A stretch of 64,000 nt of DNA from positions 38,156 to 102,155 of the forward strand of contig CAYTZN010000009.1 in the NCBI GenBank assembly GCA_964442495.1. Reading direction: 5' to 3'. The stretch comes from CAYTZN01 sp964442495. Lineage in GTDB: Bacteria; Pseudomonadota; Gammaproteobacteria; Legionellales; Legionellaceae. Below the pieces are notes generated by a model, which saw only the letters and a list, made by a program, of their open reading frames with translations, was not told the origin of the DNA and searched no databases. The position numbers were made by a program, and so were the translations under genes. Of this stretch, positions 36,733 through 45,585 are shown one piece after another. The stretch's first letter is position 1; each line of letters opens with the position of its first letter.

Positions 36733-36904
36733 GTTGAAAAGGACAAATTTACAGCAGATTGGAAGCAACATACAGAAAATGCAAAAGGATGACTCGAATA
36801 ACTCATTCAAAACATCATTAGTAGAGGTCAAAAATCCAAATTTACAAAAAATGACGGCAGCGTATGATTTTTCGGAAACATTTAATTCTATCCTAAAACG
36901 ATAG
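36733..36904 (+). pseudogene. Second copy of the decayed gene's 3' end
   Basis: EKDKFTADWKQHTENAKG on the plus strand matches EKDKFTSD followed by KQHTDN of the first copy (about 34910-34960). After stops and a shift, VEVKNPNLQKMTAAYDFSET matches VKNPNLQKMTA at 35036-35070 and then continues to a stop at 36904, giving the natural C-terminus (ETFNSILKR). At the DNA level AATTTACAAAAAATGACGGC is shared exactly. Here the Trp codon TGG stands where copy 1 has TGA, so each copy is damaged differently. Confidence 0.65.
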
Positions 36905-36959
36905 GTGCTTCTAAATGTTGTTCGAGGGTATTGATGAGTAGTCTTGGGACACATTATAT

Positions 36960-37979
36960 TTACACGTGCGCTTTTTTTGTAATGCCTAAACAAAGAGCAA
37001 GCGCAATTTTTTCAAATAATTGCCAAACTTGGCGGCTTTGGGTTGTTTTAATAAGTTCGTCTATTTTTTTGCTGTCACGCAATAATTGATAAAGACCTGT
37101 TTTTGACAGTCGCTTTAATGTCATTTCATAGGATCTAGCACGTTGTGACCAAATGTTTAATTTTGTGCATGCGGCAGAGAAGCTAACCTGCTGTGAAAGT
37201 ATGTGGGTTAGCTGAATTAATAGCCTGATTTCTTGTGTCAATAACCATAAAATGAGCGTGGGTTCGGTGCGATTATCACAGGCCTGTCGTAAAAGATGAA
37301 TGGCTTTGTTGGCATTGGCATTTAAGCAGGCATCAGCCAGTTCATACAGTTGAAATTCAGATTGGTCAATGAGCTGGTTTTTAACTTCTTCCATCGTAAG
37401 TGCACGTGTTTCATCATGGATGAGTGATAATTTTTCAATGACCTGGGCACAGGCGAGCATATTACCTTGAGTGTATTGATGAATAAGGATAGGAACGTCA
37501 GGCGTGTATAAAATGGAGCGTTGGTGTAATTGGGAGGCAATCCATTGCTTTTGGGCCATCTCATTGAGTGGGGCTGCTTGAACAAGGGTAACTTGTTCGT
37601 GGTTAACCAACCATTGTAATTGTTTGAGAGGAACAGCATTGGCTTGGAGAATAATTAAGCATCGTGGATTGGTGTTTTGTAAATACGCGCTTAATGTTGT
37701 TTTTCCGATGCTATCGATGGTTTTTTTATCAAGTCTTGCGTCCAACAACACGTTCTCTGCAAATAGCGAATAACTGTTTGCTTCTTGCTCTAGAAATTGC
37801 CAGTCAGCGGTTGAGTGCAGTTGAATTATTTTTTCGTCTGACTCACCTCGTTGATACCACGCTTTTTTAATTTGTAGCGCCGCCTCGTTTAACAAATAAA
37901 GCTCGTTTCCCATCAATACATAAACCGCGTGCATTTTTTTTTGTAAATGTGGCAGCAAGGCTTGGTATTTAATGTGCAT
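36960..37979 (-). CDS. holA: DNA polymerase III delta subunit
   Basis: 339 residues from the ATG at 37979 ([24 protein letters not shown]). HolA opens the beta clamp within the clamp loader. The N-terminal VYVLMGNELYLLNEAALQIKKA and the helical collar domain (WLLTQEIRLLIQLTHILS, LLRDSKKIDELIKT) fit the family. The frame extends 26 codons further upstream but then lies inside lptE; the chosen start overlaps the lptE stop by 11 bases, the usual coupling of these two genes. Confidence 0.92.
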   Translation of the reverse strand: MHIKYQALLPHLQKKMHAVYVLMGNELYLLNEAALQIKKAWYQRGESDEKIIQLHSTADWQFLEQEANSYSLFAENVLLDARLDKKTIDSIGKTTLSAYLQNTNPRCLIILQANAVPLKQLQWLVNHEQVTLVQAAPLNEMAQKQWIASQLHQRSILYTPDVPILIHQYTQGNMLACAQVIEKLSLIHDETRALTMEEVKNQLIDQSEFQLYELADACLNANANKAIHLLRQACDNRTEPTLILWLLTQEIRLLIQLTHILSQQVSFSAACTKLNIWSQRARSYEMTLKRLSKTGLYQLLRDSKKIDELIKTTQSRQVWQLFEKIALALCLGITKKAHV

Positions 37980-38529
37980 GAGATGTTTTTTTGACAGGAA
38001 GGGTGTGAGGTGTTTGGCTATTATGGCTAATTCGGTAGAGAATCTGAAGGGCGGCATCGCGAGTCATTTCATTTTTTTGCAAAGCTTCTTCATCGTTTGA
38101 GCCTAATATCCTGTCGCTATTGATGGTAATGTGTCTTGTAATCACGATTTGGTTGGAAGAGATAATATCTGCTCCCTTGGCATCTTGTAGTCTAAATTGT
38201 ACAACATAACCTAATTGGTATTGACGAGGCGTCGTGCTGGAACTGATGCTACTGATGTTTTGTTGAAAATGGTCATTTTCAATGATTAACCAGTATGAGG
38301 CTCTGGAAGGTTCATCAATGATGTTGATTTTATAGGCCCCGAGTTGCTCTTTTAAAAGGGATTCTAAATCGCGCTGTCCTTGTTCAATAATAATCGATAC
38401 ATTGTTTAGCCACAAAGGCACATCCACTTTTCCACGCAAGTGAAACCCACAGCTTCCTAATACCAAAAGGGGCAGTATTAGGAAGCTTAATCGAGCAATG
38501 TGTTGAAGCCGGTTCACATTAATTGGCAA
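37969..38529 (-). CDS. lptE: LPS-assembly lipoprotein LptE
   Basis: 186 residues from a TTG at 38529, or 182 from the GTG at 38517, one base after the leuS stop. A signal peptide ends in the lipobox LVLGSC, followed by [11 protein letters not shown], the usual LptE beginning. Then [20 protein letters not shown] and [19 protein letters not shown], characteristic of the outer-membrane partner of LptD. It sits between leuS and holA, the standard gammaproteobacterial order. Confidence 0.93.
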   Translation of the reverse strand: MPINVNRLQHIARLSFLILPLLVLGSCGFHLRGKVDVPLWLNNVSIIIEQGQRDLESLLKEQLGAYKINIIDEPSRASYWLIIENDHFQQNISSISSSTTPRQYQLGYVVQFRLQDAKGADIISSNQIVITRHITINSDRILGSNDEEALQKNEMTRDAALQILYRISHNSQTPHTLPVKKTSHAH

Positions 38530-40993
38530 CCAGGTTAATCAATTGCCGGTGAGCCACAACAATTGATTTTGTTAAAGATTTTCCTGTAAGAAAAGGCAAC
38601 GCCTGTTCTTTTGCCATTTCAATTAAGGAGGCTTCAGGTGTGTCAACACTCGCAGTAAATTGAGCTCTGAGTTTGCCATTCACTTGCACTACAAAATCAA
38701 CCTCATCTGTTTTCAGAGCGCTTTTATCCACTTTGGGCCAAGGCGCATCAATAATGATTTTTTCAAAATTGAGGTGCTGCCAAAGGTGATGACAAATATG
38801 AGGCGTGATTGGCGCTAATAGTCGAAGAAGATAGCTCATGCCAGAATGTAAAAAGCATTTGTCTTCTTCAGTTTTAATCTCATAAGTGGAAAGCTCATTG
38901 AAAAGCTTCATGCAACCAGACACCACGGTGTTAAATTGATGACGCTCATAGTCATTGCTGGCTTGATTCAGAACTTGATGAACGACCAGTCGTGATTTTT
39001 TGAGGCGGGGCTCAGCATTTTGCCAATTAACCGCTGGGTTTCCATCGATCAATTGATCATTGATATCAATAAAGAGCTGTTGATGCTGATATGCAAAAGC
39101 CCAAAGCCGTTTTAGGAAACGGTGAGCACCCTCTACCGCAGTATCTGACCATTCTAATGATTGTTCAGGTGGCGCTGCAAACATCACGAAAAGACGCGCA
39201 GTATCTGCACCATAAGTGTTGATAAGGTGGTTGGGATCAACAATGTTACCTACGGATTTTGACATTTTTTGTCCGTTTCGTAACACCATGCCTTGACTCA
39301 ATAAAGCCATGAACGGTTCATCAGAGTTTACAAGCCCTTCATCACGCATTAATTTATGGAAAAAGCGTGCATAAAGTAAATGCATGACGGCATGTTCAAT
39401 ACCGCCGATGTATTGATCAACTGGTGTCCAGTATTTTGCACGGTCATCGAGCATGGCGTTTTCTTGGCCTTTACAGGCAAAACGTGCATAGTACCAGGAT
39501 GACTCGACAAAGGTGTCGAAGGTGTCCGATTCACGTGTGGCTTCTTGGCCGCATTTAGGGCAATTGGTATGAATAAATTCATTGCACTGAGCCAGTGGAG
39601 AACCGTTTCCAGTGAATTCGTTGATGTCCGGCAATACGACTGGCAGTTCGTTTTCTGGAACGGGTACAATGCCGCATTCCTCGCAAATTATCATGGGGAT
39701 AGGAGCGCCCCAATAACGTTGGCGAGAAACACCCCAATCACGTAAGCGATAATTAACAGTGGCTTTACCTATGTCGTTTTTGACTAAATACGCTGTAATT
39801 TCTTTTTTCGCTTCAGCAGAAGATAACCCATCAAATTGCTCTGAGTTAATCAATGTGCCTTCACCGGTGTAAGCGGATAAAGCGATGTCATGGGGGAGTT
39901 CTGACTCGGATTTAATGACTGCTTTTAATGGTAATTTGTATTTTTGAGAAAATTCCCAGTCGCGCTGGTCATGAGCAGGGACTGCCATAACAGCTCCGGA
40001 GCCATATTGCATGAGAACAAAATTAGCAATCCACACCGGTATTTTTTCACCAGTGATAGGGTGAACAGCCATCATTTTAGTGTCAACACCACGCTTTTCC
40101 ATGGTGGCAAGTTCGGCTTCTGCCATCTTTATACCTTGGCAGCTAGCAATAAACGTGGCTACTTCAGGGTTTGTCAATGCGGCTTGCTTTGCAAGAGGAT
40201 GATCAGGCGCTACTGCTAAGTATGTTGTTCCCATCAATGTATCAGGGCGGGTGGTGTAGATTTTTAAGCGCTTAGAAAAGCCATCGACTTTAAAGTAAAT
40301 TTCAGTGCCTTCTGAGCGGCCAATCCAATTACGTTGCATTTGTTTAACTTGAGTGGGCCAGCCGTCTAATTTGTCAAGGTCATTCAGGAGTTCGTCTGCA
40401 TAGGCTGTGATTTTAATGAACCATTGCGAAATTTCCTTGCGCTCAACCAATGCACCTGAACGCCAACCACGGCCATCGACCACTTGCTCATTGGCTAATA
40501 CGGTTTGATCAACTGGATCCCAGTTGACGACAGCATTTTTTTTATAAACCAAACCCTTTTCATAAAGCTTGATAAAAAACCATTGTTCCCAACGGTAATA
40601 ATCAGGATCACACGTGGTGATTTCACGTCGCCAGTCATAAGCATTTCCAAGACGAAGAAATTGCTCTTTCATCGCAGCAATGTTCTGTTTGGTCCACACT
40701 GCTGGAGCAATGCCATGCTTGATGGCAGCGTTTTCAGCGGGCAGGCCAAAAGCATCCCAACCAATAGGTTGCAGAACGTTTTTACCTAATGCACGTTGAT
40801 AGCGGGAGATAACATCCCCTAAGGTGTAATTTCGAACATGTCCCATGTGTAGAGAGCCGCTTGGGTATGGGAACATGGATAAACAGTAAAATTTTTCTTT
40901 GTTTAAGTCTTCAGTAACGTTGAATGATTGTTTTTTAAGCCAGTATTGCTGGGCTTGCTCTTCAATTTTTTGCGGTATATAACTGATATCCAT
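38519..40993 (-). CDS. leuS: Leucyl-tRNA synthetase
   Basis: An 824-residue class I synthetase. [14 protein letters not shown] holds the HIGH-type motif. The CP1 editing domain carries TTRPDT-like [16 protein letters not shown] and [13 protein letters not shown], and [13 protein letters not shown] is the KMSKS loop. The anticodon-binding and C-terminal domains follow. A 30-codon upstream extension to 41083 exists, but [18 protein letters not shown] is the natural start at 40993. The RBS is weak. A terminator at 41067-41097 separates it from lnt, so leuS-lptE-holA probably has its own promoter in the ~75 bases upstream. Confidence 0.96.
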   Translation of the reverse strand: MDISYIPQKIEEQAQQYWLKKQSFNVTEDLNKEKFYCLSMFPYPSGSLHMGHVRNYTLGDVISRYQRALGKNVLQPIGWDAFGLPAENAAIKHGIAPAVWTKQNIAAMKEQFLRLGNAYDWRREITTCDPDYYRWEQWFFIKLYEKGLVYKKNAVVNWDPVDQTVLANEQVVDGRGWRSGALVERKEISQWFIKITAYADELLNDLDKLDGWPTQVKQMQRNWIGRSEGTEIYFKVDGFSKRLKIYTTRPDTLMGTTYLAVAPDHPLAKQAALTNPEVATFIASCQGIKMAEAELATMEKRGVDTKMMAVHPITGEKIPVWIANFVLMQYGSGAVMAVPAHDQRDWEFSQKYKLPLKAVIKSESELPHDIALSAYTGEGTLINSEQFDGLSSAEAKKEITAYLVKNDIGKATVNYRLRDWGVSRQRYWGAPIPMIICEECGIVPVPENELPVVLPDINEFTGNGSPLAQCNEFIHTNCPKCGQEATRESDTFDTFVESSWYYARFACKGQENAMLDDRAKYWTPVDQYIGGIEHAVMHLLYARFFHKLMRDEGLVNSDEPFMALLSQGMVLRNGQKMSKSVGNIVDPNHLINTYGADTARLFVMFAAPPEQSLEWSDTAVEGAHRFLKRLWAFAYQHQQLFIDINDQLIDGNPAVNWQNAEPRLKKSRLVVHQVLNQASNDYERHQFNTVVSGCMKLFNELSTYEIKTEEDKCFLHSGMSYLLRLLAPITPHICHHLWQHLNFEKIIIDAPWPKVDKSALKTDEVDFVVQVNGKLRAQFTASVDTPEASLIEMAKEQALPFLTGKSLTKSIVVAHRQLINLVAN

Positions 40994-41066
40994 AGTGTAA
41001 TAAGCAAAATTCAGTTGGGTTGGTAAGGATAACGCCTCTTCTGGTTTGCAGCAATAGGCTATTTCT

Positions 41067-41097
41067 ATAAAAAACCGCCTCACAAGGCGGTTTAAAA
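41067..41097 (-). terminator. Rho-independent terminator after lnt
   Basis: Read on the minus strand: AAACCGCCT, loop TGTG, AGGCGGTTT, then TTTAT. An eight- to nine-pair GC-rich stem with a T tract, 60 bases downstream of the lnt stop and before leuS. Confidence 0.85.
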
Positions 41098-41157
41098 CCT
41101 AGCGCTATGAAAGTTAACGCTTTTTAAAAAAGACATTGTATGCATGAGGTTATGGTG

Positions 41158-42714
41158 TTAATTCATTTTAGCGAAGCGGCTAGGGCGTTTGGCCTTTATT
41201 TGCATCCAAAAACACATCAATAGAATAGACAATATCACTAAAAGAGCGGGCCAATCTCCCCAATAGACCCAAGGCGTGATGCCTGTAGCGGGATATACGG
41301 TTGATTCCAATACACCCGCACTAAAGGCAGGTAGGGAGGCAATAACGGCGCCCTGGGTGTTAATGATGGATGATAGCCCATCGTTATTGGCAACCACTTG
41401 GTAGCGTCCTGTTTGTAAGGAAAGCACTTGTGCTATTTGAAGTTGTTGATAAACCGCTAAAGAGTGACCAAACCAACCATCATCGCTAATCGATACGATA
41501 AAGGCCGCTTCTGGCAATTGTTGACGCAAGAGTTCGGGGTAGGCGAGCTCATAACAAATCAGCGAGGCAATTGGATAATCATGCACCTGAATCAAGGGTT
41601 GATTTCTTTTGCCGGGCTTTAGGTTTGCAGAGGGAATCCCTAACCAGTGAATAAGTTTACTGAAAGGCTCTGGAATAAACTCACCAAAAGGGACTAAATG
41701 TTGCTTTAAATACCTGCCCTTAGCATCGCCCAAACTGATAAGAGAGTTATAGTAATATGTTTCTTCAGTGCTGGTGGGTTCTGGAATGCCTAATAAAACT
41801 GAGCTACCCAGGCGTGAGGCTTTTTGGTGAATAGTGTCAAGGATGTCACTCACGTAGCTTGCTGGGAGTGGTATAGCTGACTCAGGTAAAACAATCAGTT
41901 TTTTTTCACCCATAAGCTGCTCAATGCCTTTTTGGTAAACCTCTAACAATCGCCAAAAAAGCGCTTCATCCCATTTATCTCGCATCGATAAGTTGGCTTG
42001 TATAATGCCGACAGACAAGGGATTGGCGCTTTGCTGAGTCCATTCTGTATTTTTTAAAAAAGAGGGTGTAATGAGGAGCGCTACAAAAACAGCAAGCCCT
42101 ATATAACGTTTAATACCTGAGTGTTGAGTACTGATGATGAGAAGTGTACCTGCAAGGCAGGTTAAAAAGCTTACGCCATAGACGCCAATGATTGGCAGTA
42201 GGCTTCCCAGGGGGGCATCAATTTGCCCAAAACCTAACAATAACCAAGGAAATCCACCTATAAAGGTTGAGCGTAAGTATTCTCCTAAACACCACAGTGC
42301 GCTGAATAGCATTCCTGCGCCTAAGAACGAGCAATGTTTTGAAAGGCTTGAATAAAGAGCTGCAACCAGTGCTGGATAGAGTGCCAAATACACCACAAAC
42401 AATAGAGTGATAAGGGCTGAGAGCAAATAATCGAGATGACCGTATGCATGAATGCTCACAAATACCCAAGAAACACCAACGCCTAAAAAGCCTAAACCAA
42501 ATACAAACCCGGTCAAAAACGATTGCTTTAATGTTTGATGCCGCAGTTGGGCGAACAAGAGAGCAATGCCTAGAACACTGAGTCCTGGCATGTGAAAGGG
42601 TGCAAAACCAAAGGGAAGGAGTGCACCTGCAAAAAAAGCCCGGCACAAATACATGTAATGAAGTGTGATGAAGGCAATACGAAGAGGCTTCTGGGTAGAT
42701 AAAAGTTGGTTCAT
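41158..42714 (-). CDS. lnt: Apolipoprotein N-acyltransferase
   Basis: 518 residues: about six N-terminal membrane helices, then a periplasmic nitrilase-fold domain (residues ~225-470) and a final C-terminal helix. Catalytic residues are visible: Glu in IVLPESAIPLP, Lys in RYLKQHLVPFGEFIPEP and Cys in ASLICYELAYPELLRQ. It adds the third acyl chain to lipoproteins such as those encoded at 5848, 28869 and 38529. corC/ybeX, the usual neighbour, is not adjacent. An own terminator follows. Confidence 0.95.
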   Translation of the reverse strand: MNQLLSTQKPLRIAFITLHYMYLCRAFFAGALLPFGFAPFHMPGLSVLGIALLFAQLRHQTLKQSFLTGFVFGLGFLGVGVSWVFVSIHAYGHLDYLLSALITLLFVVYLALYPALVAALYSSLSKHCSFLGAGMLFSALWCLGEYLRSTFIGGFPWLLLGFGQIDAPLGSLLPIIGVYGVSFLTCLAGTLLIISTQHSGIKRYIGLAVFVALLITPSFLKNTEWTQQSANPLSVGIIQANLSMRDKWDEALFWRLLEVYQKGIEQLMGEKKLIVLPESAIPLPASYVSDILDTIHQKASRLGSSVLLGIPEPTSTEETYYYNSLISLGDAKGRYLKQHLVPFGEFIPEPFSKLIHWLGIPSANLKPGKRNQPLIQVHDYPIASLICYELAYPELLRQQLPEAAFIVSISDDGWFGHSLAVYQQLQIAQVLSLQTGRYQVVANNDGLSSIINTQGAVIASLPAFSAGVLESTVYPATGITPWVYWGDWPALLVILSILLMCFWMQIKAKRPSRFAKMN

Positions 42715-42932
42715 TTCACAAAAAATAAATACAAGTGATGCTGACGATAGTAGAGTCGCTATAAAAGGTCAAGTTTTTTACGAATTGTAAGATAGTTTTT
42801 ATCTTTAGTTACAGCAAGCTAGTCGACTTTGAGCAACTGAAGTGGGGACTTATAGGTTCTCGGCAATTGATTATATTCAATTACTGTTTTTTTGGTGTAG
42901 CATGAGAGCAATTTTAGAATGGAGGCGGGCTT

Positions 42933-44021
42933 ATGCACAAGGTTATGGTTGTTGGGGCCGGTAAAATTGGAAGTTTAATTGCTTGTTTATTAGCTGATAG
43001 TCATGAGTATGATGTGCATTTGGCAGACATAGAATTTAAGGGCACGGATGTACGTCGTTTATTACAAGCAATGCCTATGATTAAAACGGTAGCGATTGAT
43101 GTTAAAGATCAAAATGCTATCCAAGCCTACCTAGAAAAACACAAGATCATCGTTATTATTTCAAGCCTGCCTTATTTTTTAAACAGCTATGTGGCCCAAG
43201 CCGCAAAAGTTGCTAAAGCACATTATTTTGATCTTACTGAAGATACGTCTATTACGGCTGTAGTAAAGGCTATTGCTGTGGATGCAACTACAGCTTTTGT
43301 TCCACAGTGTGGAATGGCGCCAGGTTTTATCAGTATAGTTGCGAACAGTTTAATGCAAGAATTTGAGCAGTGTCACCATGCCAAACTTCGGGTAGGTGCG
43401 TTACCACAGCAGACCAGCAATGCCCTTCATTACTCCTTAACCTGGTCTACCGATGGCGTTATCAATGAATACGGAAATCCCTGTCATGGAATAGAGGGGG
43501 GCAATCTTGTGGTGTCGGCACCTCTTGAAGGCTTGGAGTCAATCCAAATCGATGGAAGTGAATACGAGGCATTTAATACGTCGGGTGGCTTGGGAAGCTT
43601 AACTGATCTTTATGTTGGTAAAATCATAAGTTTAAATTATAAGACCATCCGTTATCCTGGGCATTGCGAAAAAATGCGATTTTTAATGAATGAATTAAAG
43701 TTAAACGCTGATAGGGCCACTTTAAAAGTTATCATGGAAAAAGCTATCCCTAAAACCTATCAAGACGTTGTATTAATTTATGTGAGCGTTGAGGGTATCG
43801 TCAATAACGAACTTATTGAAAAAAGTTATGTCAAAAAAATATACCCTCAATGTATTCGTGGCTTAACCTGGTCAGCTATTCAAGTTACAACCGCCTCTAG
43901 TGTTTGTGCCATTGTTGATTTGGTTTTAAGTCAAGAAAAGAAATATCACGGCCTCGTGTTGCAAGAAAATTTTTGCTTAGCTGATGTTTTGGCGAGCCCG
44001 TTTGGTCAATATTTTGCGTAA
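42933..44021 (+). CDS. Saccharopine dehydrogenase-family / L-lysine dehydrogenase-like protein
   Basis: 362 residues. The N-terminal Rossmann motif is [17 protein letters not shown], with an acidic residue at the end of beta-2 (DIEF). ISSLPYFLN and [17 protein letters not shown] are conserved in saccharopine dehydrogenases (glutamate-forming) and in L-lysine 6-dehydrogenases. The C-terminal saccharopine dehydrogenase domain follows from residue ~125. Length fits the stand-alone enzymes. The next gene encodes an ALDH7-type enzyme, which would oxidise the aminoadipate semialdehyde either reaction produces. A GGAGG precedes the ATG by about 9 bases. Which of the two reactions applies cannot be read from the sequence. 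Confidence 0.8.
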   Translation: MHKVMVVGAGKIGSLIACLLADSHEYDVHLADIEFKGTDVRRLLQAMPMIKTVAIDVKDQNAIQAYLEKHKIIVIISSLPYFLNSYVAQAAKVAKAHYFDLTEDTSITAVVKAIAVDATTAFVPQCGMAPGFISIVANSLMQEFEQCHHAKLRVGALPQQTSNALHYSLTWSTDGVINEYGNPCHGIEGGNLVVSAPLEGLESIQIDGSEYEAFNTSGGLGSLTDLYVGKIISLNYKTIRYPGHCEKMRFLMNELKLNADRATLKVIMEKAIPKTYQDVVLIYVSVEGIVNNELIEKSYVKKIYPQCIRGLTWSAIQVTTASSVCAIVDLVLSQEKKYHGLVLQENFCLADVLASPFGQYFA

Positions 44022-44040
44022 TTCAATCGGAAGAGGGGCT

Positions 44041-45558
44041 ATGGATATTCTAAAGCGACTGCATGTTCAAACATTAAATCCCGGCGCTTACAGCGGGTAC
44101 TCATGGAAGAGTGATTTGGTGGGGCTTAAATTGAGCTCTTATTGCCCGGCGACCGGTGAACAGATTGCAGATGTTGCAACCTGCAGTTTAGATGATTATG
44201 AGCAGGTGATGACTTTAGCTCATGAAGCATTTTTATTGTGGCGTGAGGTGCCCGCCCCTCTGCGGGGTGACGTTATTCGTCAAATCGGTTTGGCATTGCG
44301 AGAGCATAAAGATGATCTAGGTAGCTTAATTGCTCTTGAAATGGGGAAATCTAAGCAAGAGGGCAATGGTGAAGTGCAGGAGATGATTGATATTGCAGAT
44401 TTTGCTGTCGGTCAGTCGCGAATGCTATACGGAAAGACGATGCATTCAGAGCGTTTGCACCATCGTATGTATGAGCAATGGCATCCTTATGGGGTTGTCG
44501 GTGTCATTTCATCGTTTAATTTCCCGGTCGCTGTATGGGCTTGGAATGCCTTTATAGCCGCCATTTGTGGAAATGTAACGCTTTGGAAACCGTCTTCTAA
44601 AACACCCTTGTGTGCCATAGCTGTCATGAATATTTGTCAGAAAGTTTTAAAAGAAAATAAGTGCCCCGATATTTTTTCGTGCATTATTCCTAGTTCACAC
44701 ACTGTTGTGGAGGCCATGATTAATGATCAGCGTATTCCGTTACTTTCTTTCACGGGTTCAACAAAGGTCGGCAAGCAAGTAGGGACTAAAGTAGCCTCGC
44801 GGTTGGGTAAAACCATACTCGAACTCGGCGGAAATAACGCTATCATTGTGGATGAAACAGCAGATTTGCGTTTAGCCATTCCAGCCATTGTTTTTGGTGC
44901 GGTGGGCACTGCGGGGCAACGCTGTACCTCTACACGAAGGCTTTTCGTCCAGGAAAAGCTCTATCCTGAAGTGGTGAGGCAATTACAACAGGCTTATGCA
45001 CAAGTGAGCATTGGCGACCCGTTGAACTCTTCTAATCTCATGGGGCCCCTTATTGATGAGGGTGCAGTTTTGCAGTTTCAAAAAGCAATGACCCGCATAA
45101 AGGCTTTTAATGGTGTTGTGTTATTTGGGGGGAACGTGCTTGATAGGCCTGGGTATTTTGTTGAGCCTACTTTGGTCGGAAATCTTAAAAATCATTCTGA
45201 GATTGTTCAAGAGGAAACGTTTGCACCCATTCTTTATGTCATGCCTTATCAAACGTTAAAAGAAGCTATTGCCTTACAAAATGCTGTTCCCCAAGGTTTG
45301 TCTTCTGCGTTATTTACTCAAAATTTAAAACACAGCGAATATTATTTGAGTGCGATGGGCAGTGATTGTGGCATCGCTAATATCAATATTGGTACATCTG
45401 GAGCTGAGATTGGAGGTGCATTTGGGGGTGAAAAGGAAACAGGTGGTGGTCGTGAGTCAGGTTCTGATGCTTGGAAATTTTACATGCGCCGCCAAACCAA
45501 TACTATCAATTGGGGTGATACATTGCCTTTAGCGCAAGGGATAGTTTTTAAGTTTTAA
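44041..45558 (+). CDS. ALDH7-type aldehyde dehydrogenase (aminoadipate-semialdehyde dehydrogenase-like)
   Basis: 505 residues from the ATG at 44041, preceded by GAGGGG. NAD site [10 protein letters not shown], catalytic Glu in [13 protein letters not shown] and nucleophile Cys295 in [14 protein letters not shown]. The combination of GNNAI and GQRCT-S/T-TRRL is characteristic of ALDH7 (antiquitin/AmaB), which oxidise 2-aminoadipate 6-semialdehyde (piperideine-6-carboxylate) in lysine catabolism. [10 protein letters not shown] and [19 protein letters not shown] are also family-typical. Nineteen bases behind the preceding dehydrogenase, 27 bases ahead of fadB, so a four-gene operon is likely. 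Confidence 0.88.
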   Translation: MDILKRLHVQTLNPGAYSGYSWKSDLVGLKLSSYCPATGEQIADVATCSLDDYEQVMTLAHEAFLLWREVPAPLRGDVIRQIGLALREHKDDLGSLIALEMGKSKQEGNGEVQEMIDIADFAVGQSRMLYGKTMHSERLHHRMYEQWHPYGVVGVISSFNFPVAVWAWNAFIAAICGNVTLWKPSSKTPLCAIAVMNICQKVLKENKCPDIFSCIIPSSHTVVEAMINDQRIPLLSFTGSTKVGKQVGTKVASRLGKTILELGGNNAIIVDETADLRLAIPAIVFGAVGTAGQRCTSTRRLFVQEKLYPEVVRQLQQAYAQVSIGDPLNSSNLMGPLIDEGAVLQFQKAMTRIKAFNGVVLFGGNVLDRPGYFVEPTLVGNLKNHSEIVQEETFAPILYVMPYQTLKEAIALQNAVPQGLSSALFTQNLKHSEYYLSAMGSDCGIANINIGTSGAEIGGAFGGEKETGGGRESGSDAWKFYMRRQTNTINWGDTLPLAQGIVFKF

Positions 45559-45585
45559 GTGATTTTATTATGAAAGGGGAAGTTG

